This document shows positions 17,848 through 25,088 of a DNA stretch of 64,000 nucleotides, piece by piece. Source of the DNA: Paludibacteraceae bacterium (GTDB taxonomy: Bacteria; Bacteroidota; Bacteroidia; Bacteroidales; Paludibacteraceae). Made by a program: the position numbers and the translations under genes. Within the stretch, counting starts at the first letter, position 1. The number at the start of each line of letters is the position of its first letter. The notes below the pieces were generated by a model that was given only the letters and a program-made list of their open reading frames with translations, did not search any database and was not told the DNA's origin. The DNA lies in the NCBI GenBank assembly GCA_017448985.1, contig JAFSKL010000022.1, forward strand, positions 1 through 64,000, read 5' to 3'.

Positions 17848-18251
17848 AACAATGTCAATGAATCAGCTTTCACATCGTCGCCCGTATAACGCAAGCGTAC
17901 CAGCATAGTGCCGTCGTACAGGTCGCCTTGCCCGGTAGCGGTCACCGTATAGTCACGCGACAGACGGGAGATGTTCCTCTCGTAGGGCACCAGTTCAATC
18001 GTCTTGCCTTCCACTTTGGCCTTGGTGGCATAAACGGGTCCGCGCAAGGCATTGAAGGTGAGCAACGCACTGTCCGCACTGAGACGAATCAGTTCCAGCG
18101 CACCGATCTCTTCGGAGATGGACACGGTATCGTTACCGAAAACAGCCGTACCGCTGATCTTGTACGAATAACTGCCGGACAGTTGTTCCACTTGGTCCTT
18201 ACAGCTCATCAGAGCCGTCAGGGCTAACAGTATTACCAATAATTTTTTCAT
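17832..18251 (-). CDS. Small lipoprotein of the efflux operon, function unknown
   Basis: The 139-residue protein starts MKKLLVILLALTALMSC, a clear lipoprotein signal with cysteine 17 as the acylation site. The rest is beta-rich and lipocalin-like in pattern (short alternating strands, LSGSYSYKISGTAV at the mature start), but I cannot assign a family. The ATG at 18251 is fixed by the signal peptide and lies 53 bp inside the 3' end of the MATE gene. It lies between two export systems and overlaps the adaptor gene. Confidence 0.75.
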   Translation of the reverse strand: MKKLLVILLALTALMSCKDQVEQLSGSYSYKISGTAVFGNDTVSISEEIGALELIRLSADSALLTFNALRGPVYATKAKVEGKTIELVPYERNISRLSRDYTVTATGQGDLYDGTMLVRLRYTGDDVKADSLTLLCKKN

Positions 18252-19563
18252 ATCTACATGATAAATATATAACTCTTGCTGCCAAATGGGCAAAGTACGC
18301 TATGTACAAAGCCTGTGCGCCTACGAAGCGGTACGTTGCCGCATAGAACGCCACGAAACCTATTGCAGCCCAGATCATCGCATTGCGTATCTCCTTGCCT
18401 GCCGTGGCTCCCACATAGACGCCGTCCCACATGAACGCCAGCGCACTGACTATAGGCATCGCTATGAGCCAGCCCATGTAGCGCGTCGAGGCTTCGAGCA
18501 CCGTGCCGTCCGAAGTCATCAGGCCTATGCACTCGCTGCCACGGAGCCAATAGACGACCGTGAACACAATCCCTACCCCGATACTCCAGTTGAACAGCAG
18601 ACGGACGATCTCTCGTATTTTCCATTTTCCATTGTCCATTGTCCATTCTCCTATCGCTTTCCCCACCAACGCGGCGCCTGCATAAGCAAAGCCGTCAATG
18701 AAGAACGAGAAGAACATAAACAGTTTCATCAGGATGCTGCTGACGGCCAGTTCCGTGTCGCCGAACCGGCTTGCCAGGGACGTGTAGCCCACATAAACGA
18801 CCATGAAGCACAGCGACCGGACAAACAGGTTTCCGTTGAACGCCATCATCTGTCGCAACTCGGACCAACGCATAGCCTCTTTCGTCTCCTGCAGGCCTAT
18901 ATGCACAATGCCGTACTTGAAGGTGAGAATGAGTATTCCCGTCAGCAGGCCGGTGTATTGCGCGATGAAAGTGCCCCAAGCCACGCCGACCACGCCTAAC
19001 GGCGTATGAACGGCCAGCGCATAACTCGCGCCCATATTGACCACATTGACCAGTATATCGACTATCATCGCACTCTTGGTGTCCTGCATCCCGATGAACC
19101 AGCCCTTAAATGCCATGAGCATCAGCGTAGCCGGAGCCGCCCATATACGCACGAAGAAGTACTGCCGCGCCACGTTTGCCACTTCCGCCGAACAGGGCAC
19201 TACCGCCAGCACGCCCGTGACGAACAGCCACTGGATAGCCCATACGAACAGCGCCGCTATCAGGGCTATCGTCACGCTCTGCGTCAGTATCTTCCGGCAT
19301 TCACCGTTAACCGGTAACCGCTCACCGCTCACCGTTCGTCCGAACGCCTGTGCCGTCAGGCCGCTCGTCCCGACACGCAAAAAACCGAAGTTCCAATACA
19401 GCAAATCAAAGAGCATTGTGCCAATGGCTATACCGCCGATAGCCGCAGCGTCACTCAGGTGCCCCACTATGGCCGTATCGACGATTCCCACCAACGGAAT
19501 GGTGATGTTCGCCAAGATACTCGGCACCGCGAGTTTTAATATGTCTTTGTTAATGTTGTTCAA
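18199..19563 (-). CDS. MATE family efflux transporter
   Basis: The 454-residue protein has about twelve hydrophobic segments in two pseudo-symmetric halves and the family start LAVPSILANITIPLVGIVDTAIVGHL. It should export cationic compounds in exchange for Na+ or H+; it resembles the DinF branch. Two repeat-derived insertions are translated: SGERLPVNGECRK (about residues 76-88) and GEWTMDNGKWK (about 304-314), both in predicted loops between membrane helices. The end overlaps the next lipoprotein gene by 53 bp. Confidence 0.92.
   Translation of the reverse strand: MNNINKDILKLAVPSILANITIPLVGIVDTAIVGHLSDAAAIGGIAIGTMLFDLLYWNFGFLRVGTSGLTAQAFGRTVSGERLPVNGECRKILTQSVTIALIAALFVWAIQWLFVTGVLAVVPCSAEVANVARQYFFVRIWAAPATLMLMAFKGWFIGMQDTKSAMIVDILVNVVNMGASYALAVHTPLGVVGVAWGTFIAQYTGLLTGILILTFKYGIVHIGLQETKEAMRWSELRQMMAFNGNLFVRSLCFMVVYVGYTSLASRFGDTELAVSSILMKLFMFFSFFIDGFAYAGAALVGKAIGEWTMDNGKWKIREIVRLLFNWSIGVGIVFTVVYWLRGSECIGLMTSDGTVLEASTRYMGWLIAMPIVSALAFMWDGVYVGATAGKEIRNAMIWAAIGFVAFYAATYRFVGAQALYIAYFAHLAARVIYLSCRYEKIIGNTVSPDGSDEL
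18617..18651 (-). repeat. In-frame 7-bp array inside the MATE gene (distal)
   Basis: Coding-strand units GAATGGAC, AATGGAC, AATGGAA and AATGGAA encode EWTMDNGKWK. Confidence 0.85.
19300..19337 (-). repeat. In-frame array inside the MATE gene (proximal)
   Basis: Plus-strand words GTTAACC, GGTAACC, GCTCACC and GCTCACC form a heptad run that encodes part of the loop SGERLPVNGE. Confidence 0.75.
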
Positions 19564-19577
19564 CTACCAATGACCCA

Positions 19578-21869
19578 TTACAAACGCGCGCCCAGCGCCG
19601 TGTATTCAATGCCGTTACGGACGATGATCACCTGTCCGTCACGGATGATTTTCTCAATTTGGCAATTACACGCGGTGTTGTCGAGTGCCTGATGTGGTTC
19701 TTCACCGGCACGCCATCCGAAACCACCGCGGGCGTTAGCCTTGCGGACTGTGAACGGGATACCTGCCCCGCTCTGCATAAAATCGCTTCCGGTCATAATG
19801 GCGCAACCATTCTCTGTTTCGACCAGATAGATGCCCTCATCCTCGATATTATTCAGGTCGCAAACAGCCTGCGCAGCCTCTTCCCGTGCCGTAGCAGCCC
19901 AGTCGCCCAAGGTCGATTCCATCGTCACGGCCGCAGCCTGTTCTGCACTCAGCACCGTTTCTATCTCCTGCGTAGCGTTACCGCTCTTCTCGTCGATGAA
20001 CGTCACCACATTACTGGTCGGCGTCAGCACCGTGCCATCCTCCAAGTGCGTGTTATACTCGCCGAAACGCGGCCACGCGTTCTGGTTCATCAACTTCTTC
20101 GTCCAACGGGGTGCTTCGTCGCTGACGAGACTGAACTCACCGGCACTGTAATCGACCAGCGTGTTGAGGAAAGTGGTGGTAGGCACGTTGTTCCATGCAC
20201 GACCGAACGATACCAGCGGGCACTCGCTCTTCAGCGTACAGCTCTCGAACACGTAGCCGCGGTCGGACTCGATGCCGTTGTTGGCCGTCACGGGATCCAC
20301 ACCGCCGGAGATACGCTTCTCGCAGTACAGCAGGTTCCTCAGGAAATAGACGCTTCCGTCGCCGCATATATAATCGACTGTACCGTGAATCTCGCAGTCC
20401 TCGAAGTACTTGACGGCTCCTTGCAGGTTGCTGTAATAAGTATCCTGATAACTGAGTAGCCGCACATTCTTGCAGATGGTGCGCGTGCCCTGGTCCTGCA
20501 GGCAAACGGCACGGCCTGCCGCACCCGAATTATAATAGTCGAGCGCGTTCTGCAGCGTCAGGTCCTGCAGGTAGGTATCTTTCACATTCTTCTTGATGAG
20601 CAGCGTAGCCGTGGTGCTGATGCCTTCATCCCGGATGTCGGGCGCATTGCGGATGATCGTTCCTTCCATCGACTCGCCGATGATGGAGATGCCGTTGGCG
20701 GTGACGGGTGTCAGCACCGTCTGACCTATGTCGTACAGTCCGTTCGGCAGGTATATCTTCGCATTGCCGGTCTTGTTCGCCTCGACGAGCGCCATGAGGA
20801 ACGACGCTCCGTCACCTTTGGGCACGATGAAATAGCCGGTCTTGTCGTCCTTGCTCACATAGTCGAGCACATTATATACGACGAGCGACTGCACGGTGCT
20901 TCCGGCTACGTCCAGGCTCACCGACCGCATCGATTCGTAGCGCAGCTCTTCCTCCGAGCCGTTCTTCTTGAGCATGATCACGGTCTTGGCGCTGCCGGTA
21001 GTGATGTGTATCACGCCGTTCTCGCCGAACTCCCAGCCTTTGCTTGCGTTCACATACTCGCCGTCGGTCACTATTATCAGGTCGTGGTCCTCGGGATAGA
21101 AGATGGGGCTGGTGAAATCGTACCGCCATACGCTGCCCGGCTCTGCCGACTCCATAGGCGTCACCTTGGCCTGAATGGTGGTGTTGCCTTCGATGATGTC
21201 GCCGACGAACGCTTTCTTGCCGCTGGTGTAGAACCATCCGCGGAACAGTTCGTTGGCCGGATGGGGAGCCAAATCGTCCTCCGTGTAAGGGATAGCCTCC
21301 AGTACGGAACCTTCGTAGGTCTGCACGCGGCCCAACTCCTTGCCGTTCTGGTCTTTGAAGATGATCTCGCACTCGTCAGGCGTGTCGTCCTGCCCTTCTT
21401 TGAACTGTATCTTCTGCAAGGCTGTCTCGGTGCCGTTGTCTGCACCTCGCCAGAGGTATATGTCGTTCTGCTCGGCCGTCAGTTCGACGGTCTGTGTGGC
21501 GTACTCGGTCTGCTTGCCGGTCACGGCTATCTTCGTGTCGCCTTTGACGGGTTGCCCTTTGTCGTCCCAGGTGCAGTTCCAAACCTCTATGTATGTCTCT
21601 TTGGTGCCGCTTCGCGGACCGAAACTGAGTTTGAGCCTGCCTGCCACTGCCGCTTTCTTGAACGCACAGTAACCCGAACTGTTCAACTTGATACCTTTCA
21701 AGCCGTTGTTCGTTCCGGCGGGGTCATTCACTTTGTTGTTGAAATACAAACCGTTGTCGGGACTGCCGGAGGGAGCAGCTTCCGTATAGTCCCAGAGGAG
21801 GTCGTTCTCCCCAGCCGTAGCAGCGAGGCTCATGAGCGCCGCCACCATCAAAAAGAGGTACTTTTTCAT
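19578..21869 (-). CDS. Secreted pectinesterase (CE8-type) with N-terminal accessory domains
   Basis: The 763-residue protein has a signal peptide (MKKYLFLMVAALMSLAATAG). A jelly-roll-like region (about 25-155) follows, then a Listeria-Bacteroides-type repeat region (FKDQNGKELGRV to AKVTPMES). The catalytic right-handed beta helix follows. Pectin methylesterase motifs are visible as LQDQGTRTICKNVRLLSYQD, GTVDYICGDG and SFGRAW, with the catalytic aspartates present. It should de-esterify plant pectin. The final residues (DGQVIIVRNGIEYTALGARL) resemble the short C-terminal tails of secreted Bacteroidales proteins. Start ATG 21869 agrees with the signal peptide and promoter. Confidence 0.88.
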   Translation of the reverse strand: MKKYLFLMVAALMSLAATAGENDLLWDYTEAAPSGSPDNGLYFNNKVNDPAGTNNGLKGIKLNSSGYCAFKKAAVAGRLKLSFGPRSGTKETYIEVWNCTWDDKGQPVKGDTKIAVTGKQTEYATQTVELTAEQNDIYLWRGADNGTETALQKIQFKEGQDDTPDECEIIFKDQNGKELGRVQTYEGSVLEAIPYTEDDLAPHPANELFRGWFYTSGKKAFVGDIIEGNTTIQAKVTPMESAEPGSVWRYDFTSPIFYPEDHDLIIVTDGEYVNASKGWEFGENGVIHITTGSAKTVIMLKKNGSEEELRYESMRSVSLDVAGSTVQSLVVYNVLDYVSKDDKTGYFIVPKGDGASFLMALVEANKTGNAKIYLPNGLYDIGQTVLTPVTANGISIIGESMEGTIIRNAPDIRDEGISTTATLLIKKNVKDTYLQDLTLQNALDYYNSGAAGRAVCLQDQGTRTICKNVRLLSYQDTYYSNLQGAVKYFEDCEIHGTVDYICGDGSVYFLRNLLYCEKRISGGVDPVTANNGIESDRGYVFESCTLKSECPLVSFGRAWNNVPTTTFLNTLVDYSAGEFSLVSDEAPRWTKKLMNQNAWPRFGEYNTHLEDGTVLTPTSNVVTFIDEKSGNATQEIETVLSAEQAAAVTMESTLGDWAATAREEAAQAVCDLNNIEDEGIYLVETENGCAIMTGSDFMQSGAGIPFTVRKANARGGFGWRAGEEPHQALDNTACNCQIEKIIRDGQVIIVRNGIEYTALGARL

Positions 21870-21923
21870 ATGATATACATTGTTTATTTGCGTACGCGCA
21901 CACTTATGCAAATTAAATCGGCC

Positions 21924-21956
21924 GCAAAATTACAAAAAAAATTTGATATGTGCAAA
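21924..21956 (-). promoter_or_regulatory. Bacteroidota-type promoter for the pectinesterase/efflux run
   Basis: On the minus strand TTTG (21953-21956), a 20-bp spacer and TAATTTTGC (21924-21932). It could transcribe the whole co-directional run from the pectinesterase through the efflux genes. Confidence 0.87.
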
Positions 21957-22033
21957 TTATTTTGTATTTTTATACAAAAATGTGCATATCCAGCGAAGTC
22001 TGTGTTATCTATTCTTCTATAATGAAATTTATT

Positions 22034-22056
22034 GTATATATACAAAGTATATATAC
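22034..22056. promoter_or_regulatory. Paired GTATATATAC palindromes, second copy
   Basis: GTATATATAC, AAA, GTATATATAC and TGT repeat the arrangement seen at 3280-3305. It lies about 80 bp upstream of the pectinesterase promoter. Confidence 0.5.
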
Positions 22057-22091
22057 TGTCGTTAGCACTATTTTTCCGCGTGTTTTTGCGT

Positions 22092-22135
22092 TATCCTACT
22101 GCTATCCTACTGCTATCTTACTGCTATCCTACGGC
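22092..22135. repeat. 11-bp tandem repeat, 4 units
   Basis: TATCCTACTGC occurs twice, then TATCTTACTGC, then TATCCTACGGC. The array starts 35 bp from the paired palindromes. The words share CTTACTGC with the 11-bp array at 3217-3260. Confidence 0.88.
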
Positions 22136-22495
22136 ATGACCTGCCGACGGATAGCTAAATACTCCAAGACGGTATCAGCCATGTAGCGAGCATCGATGAG
22201 GAAATGTGATTTTTGGACTCATTGCGAATGTTGAAAAGTTCTATTTTTCTCTTGATTTTAATGTGTTAAAAAATTTTCAAAACGCCAATACGAAATTTTC
22301 TAGCTTCTACGGCCATAAAATCGCCAATTCTTTAAAAAGCCGACAATTTAATCCTAATTAATGATAATTAATTTTTAGCAGTGTTCAAATTATCGAGACA
22401 CAAAAACCATACAATGCAAGTGGTCTTTGCTTTGTCAAAAATGTTCTATATTGCGCAAAGAAAATAAGGCTCTTGAAGACATTTTTTCATGGTTA

Positions 22496-22678
22496 TTACT
22501 TTTTTACACCTTCGAAGGAGTCGACGATTTTGATTTTGATGTCCTCGAACGAATCGACGATCTTGACCTTGACATCTTCGAACGAATCGACAATCTTGAC
22601 CTTGCCGCAGAGAGGTAGGGCTGCCATCGAGCACAGGGCGGCGGCAACACAGAAGAAGAGGAGAAAAATTCGTTTCAT
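22496..22678 (-). CDS. Tiny secreted protein with three 11-residue repeats
   Basis: The 60-residue product has a signal peptide (MKRIFLLFFCVAAALCSMAA) and a mature part made almost wholly of three tandem repeats: KVKIVDSFEDV, KVKIVDSFEDI and KIKIVDSFEGV, then KK. A textbook promoter lies 26 bp upstream of the ATG, so this is very likely a real gene. The strand-turn pattern resembles, from memory, small Bacteroidota proteins with many such repeats that are annotated as septoil-knot or DUF6150-like; three units would be a short version. Function unknown. Confidence 0.72.
   Translation of the reverse strand: MKRIFLLFFCVAAALCSMAALPLCGKVKIVDSFEDVKVKIVDSFEDIKIKIVDSFEGVKK
22505..22603 (-). repeat. 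33-bp coding tandem repeat, 3 units
   Basis: Units at 22571-22603, 22538-22570 and 22505-22537 each encode eleven residues. They differ mainly at third codon positions, which suggests selection on the protein. Confidence 0.9.
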
Positions 22679-22703
22679 ATGCCAAAAAGTTTGATTTTCG
22701 GCC

Positions 22704-22736
22704 GCAAAGGTACTGCATTTTTTGCAGATATGCAAA
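22704..22736 (-). promoter_or_regulatory. Bacteroidota-type promoter for the tiny secreted protein
   Basis: On the minus strand TTTG (22733-22736), a 20-bp spacer and TACCTTTGC (22704-22712). Confidence 0.88.
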
Positions 22737-22772
22737 TAAATTATATTTTATTTGAAAAAAAATGCCCGAACG

Positions 22773-22805
22773 CTTGCATATATGCAAAATTTGTTGTATC
22801 TTTGC
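22773..22805 (+). promoter_or_regulatory. Bacteroidota-type promoter for recQ
   Basis: CTTG (22773-22776), a 20-bp spacer and TATCTTTGC (22797-22805). The -33 region overlaps the palindrome TTGCATATATGCAA, as at the TPM gene. The promoter is divergent from that of the tiny secreted protein. Confidence 0.85.
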
Positions 22806-22849
22806 ACGCTCAAATGATTATAGAGTAGAAAGAATATACAAAAAAATAT

Positions 22850-25030
22850 ATGGATATTACACATGAGGAATTAGTGAATGCGTTGCAGACCTATTTCGGT
22901 TTTGACACATTCAAAGGGAATCAGGAAGCCATCATCCGTAATGTGATGGAAGGCAAAGACACATTCGTTCTGATGCCGACAGGCGGCGGTAAAAGCCTCT
23001 GCTTTCAGTTGCCGTCGCTGCTGATGGACGGTATGGCCATTGTCATCTCTCCGCTGATAGCGCTGATGAAGAACCAGGTGGATGCGATGCGCAACTACTC
23101 GGAAGAGGAAGGCGTGGCGCATTTCATCAACTCGAGCCTGAGCCGTCCGGAGATAGCGGCCGTCAAAGCCGATGTGCTGTCCGGCAAGACCAAGCTGCTC
23201 TATCTCGCGCCGGAGAGCCTGCAGAAGAACGAGAACGTGGATTTTCTCCAGGGCGTGAAGATATCGTTCTACGCCGTGGACGAGGCGCATTGTATATCCG
23301 AATGGGGTCACGACTTCCGTCCGGAGTACAGTCAGATACGCAGTATGGTGCAACGTGTGGGCGTGGCGCCTATCATCGCCCTCACCGCTACCGCTACGCC
23401 GAAAGTGCAGAAAGATATACAGAAGAACCTCGACATGGTGGATGCTACCGTATTCAAGTCCAGCTTCAATCGTCCGAACCTGTACTACGAAGTGCGTCCT
23501 AAGACGGAGGAGGTGGACAAAGACCTGGTGCGCTTCATCCGGAGCATGGAAGGCAAGTCGGGCATCGTCTATTGTCTGGCGCGGAAGGAAGTGGAGGACC
23601 TGGCGCAAGTGCTGCAAGTGAACGGCATCAGTGCGCGTCCGTACCATGCCGGCATGGATGCACCGACGCGTACCGCCAATCAGGACGCATTCCTGATGGA
23701 GGAGTGCCAGGTGATAGTGGCGACGATAGCCTTCGGTATGGGTATCGACAAACCCGATGTGCGGTTCGTGGTGCACTACGACATACCCAAGTCGCTCGAG
23801 GGCTACTACCAGGAGACAGGCCGTGCCGGTCGTGACGGAGGCGAAGGCATTTGTCTCTGCTTCTACTCGCCCGACGACATAGAGCGTCTGCGGCGCTTCC
23901 AGCAAGGCAAGACACCCAAAGAGATAGGTATCGGCAACCAGCTGCTTTTCGAGACGCAGAGTTATGCCGAATCGACGCTGTGCCGGCGCAAGCTGCTGCT
24001 CCATTACTTCGGCGAGGAATATACGGAAGAGAAATGCGGCAACTGCGACAACTGCCGCAAGACCTACAAGATGATCGACGCCAGCGAGCTGCTACAGATA
24101 ACGCTCGAGACCATTCAGCAGGTGAGCGAGAAGCAGAAAGCCGAACATATAGTCGATATCCTGCACGGCAATCAGTCGGCGGAGGTGATGAGTTATCACC
24201 ACGACGACCTGGAGAACTTCGGTGCGGCAAGCGATGTGGAAGAGAGCACGCTGCACGCCATCATCCGGCAGGCGCTGCTCGACGGGTTCATCAAGAAAGA
24301 TGTGGATTCGTACGGCGACCTCAAACTGACGAAGAGCGGAAACAAGTTCATCCACAAACCCGGCAAGTTCGAAGTGCCGATCGAGATACACGACGACGAG
24401 GACGAGATCATGGAAGGCGCCGCCACCTGTGCCGCAGCCGACGAGGTGCTGTTCTCCATCCTCAAAGACATACGCCGTAAGACAGCCAAGAAGAACGATG
24501 TGCCTCCGTTCGTCATATTCCAGGACCCGAGCCTCGAAGCGATGGCCACCACCTACCCCATCACGATGGAGGAGCTGCTGACGATACCGGGCGTGGGTAT
24601 AGCCAAAGCCAAACGGTACGGCGACGAGTTCCTGCGCGTGATCAAAGAGTATGTGGAGGAGAACGAGATCATTCGTCCGGACGATATGCGGATCCGTACC
24701 GTGGCCAAGAAATCGACCCGGAAGAAACAGATCATACAGGCCATCGACAGGCGTGTGGACCTGGACGACCTGGCGGAGAGCTGCGGAATGTCGATGGAAG
24801 AGATGATGGACGAACTCGAGGCGATAGTCTTCTCCGGCACGAAAATCAACATCAACTACTTCATCAAAGAAGTGGTCGATCCCGACGAAGAGGAAGAGAT
24901 ATACGACTACTTCAAGAATGCCGAGAACGACAACATCAAATTGGCGATGGAGGAGCTGGGCGAGGATTATTACGACGAGATGCATGTAAGGCTCGTAAGG
25001 TTGAAGTTCCACTGTGACCTTGGAAATTAA
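22850..25030 (+). CDS. recQ: ATP-dependent DNA helicase RecQ
   Basis: The 726-residue 3'-5' helicase acts in recombination and fork repair. Motif I (PTGGGKSLCFQLP, about residue 43), the DEAH box (VDEAHCISEWGHDFRPEY, about 143), motif VI (QETGRAGRDG, about 322) and the zinc cluster (CGNCDNC, about 395) are all visible. A winged-helix region and an HRDC domain (MEELLTIPGVGIAKAKRYG) follow. A further C-terminal extension (after about residue 625) is acidic. The gene has its own promoter. Confidence 0.96.
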   Translation: MDITHEELVNALQTYFGFDTFKGNQEAIIRNVMEGKDTFVLMPTGGGKSLCFQLPSLLMDGMAIVISPLIALMKNQVDAMRNYSEEEGVAHFINSSLSRPEIAAVKADVLSGKTKLLYLAPESLQKNENVDFLQGVKISFYAVDEAHCISEWGHDFRPEYSQIRSMVQRVGVAPIIALTATATPKVQKDIQKNLDMVDATVFKSSFNRPNLYYEVRPKTEEVDKDLVRFIRSMEGKSGIVYCLARKEVEDLAQVLQVNGISARPYHAGMDAPTRTANQDAFLMEECQVIVATIAFGMGIDKPDVRFVVHYDIPKSLEGYYQETGRAGRDGGEGICLCFYSPDDIERLRRFQQGKTPKEIGIGNQLLFETQSYAESTLCRRKLLLHYFGEEYTEEKCGNCDNCRKTYKMIDASELLQITLETIQQVSEKQKAEHIVDILHGNQSAEVMSYHHDDLENFGAASDVEESTLHAIIRQALLDGFIKKDVDSYGDLKLTKSGNKFIHKPGKFEVPIEIHDDEDEIMEGAATCAAADEVLFSILKDIRRKTAKKNDVPPFVIFQDPSLEAMATTYPITMEELLTIPGVGIAKAKRYGDEFLRVIKEYVEENEIIRPDDMRIRTVAKKSTRKKQIIQAIDRRVDLDDLAESCGMSMEEMMDELEAIVFSGTKININYFIKEVVDPDEEEEIYDYFKNAENDNIKLAMEELGEDYYDEMHVRLVRLKFHCDLGN

Positions 25031-25088
25031 TGAATAATGATTAATGAATAATGAATATCTCGTTGGTCGTTAGTCGTTGGTTGTTGGT
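25027..25088 (+). repeat. TAATGAA array then GTTGGTC array between recQ and rimO
   Basis: The gap between the recQ stop and the rimO ATG consists entirely of TAATGAA/TAATGAT units followed by CGTTGGT, CGTTAGT, CGTTGGT and TGTTGGT units. Confidence 0.85.

Larger units (their letters stand above)
21870..22495. other. AT-rich 626-bp gap without a convincing gene
   Basis: Apart from the pectinesterase promoter, the paired palindromes and the 11-bp repeats, this region is strongly AT-rich (notably 22200-22480). It holds only short unsupported reading frames. It is the longest noncoding stretch in the window. Confidence 0.7.

Noticed and set aside
22092..22135. CRISPR array
   Set aside because: The units are 11 bp, directly adjacent, with no spacers and no cas genes nearby.
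21950..22186. 78-codon plus-strand frame across the palindromes and 11-bp repeats
   Set aside because: It runs through the pectinesterase promoter and repeats, with no family resemblance and no promoter.
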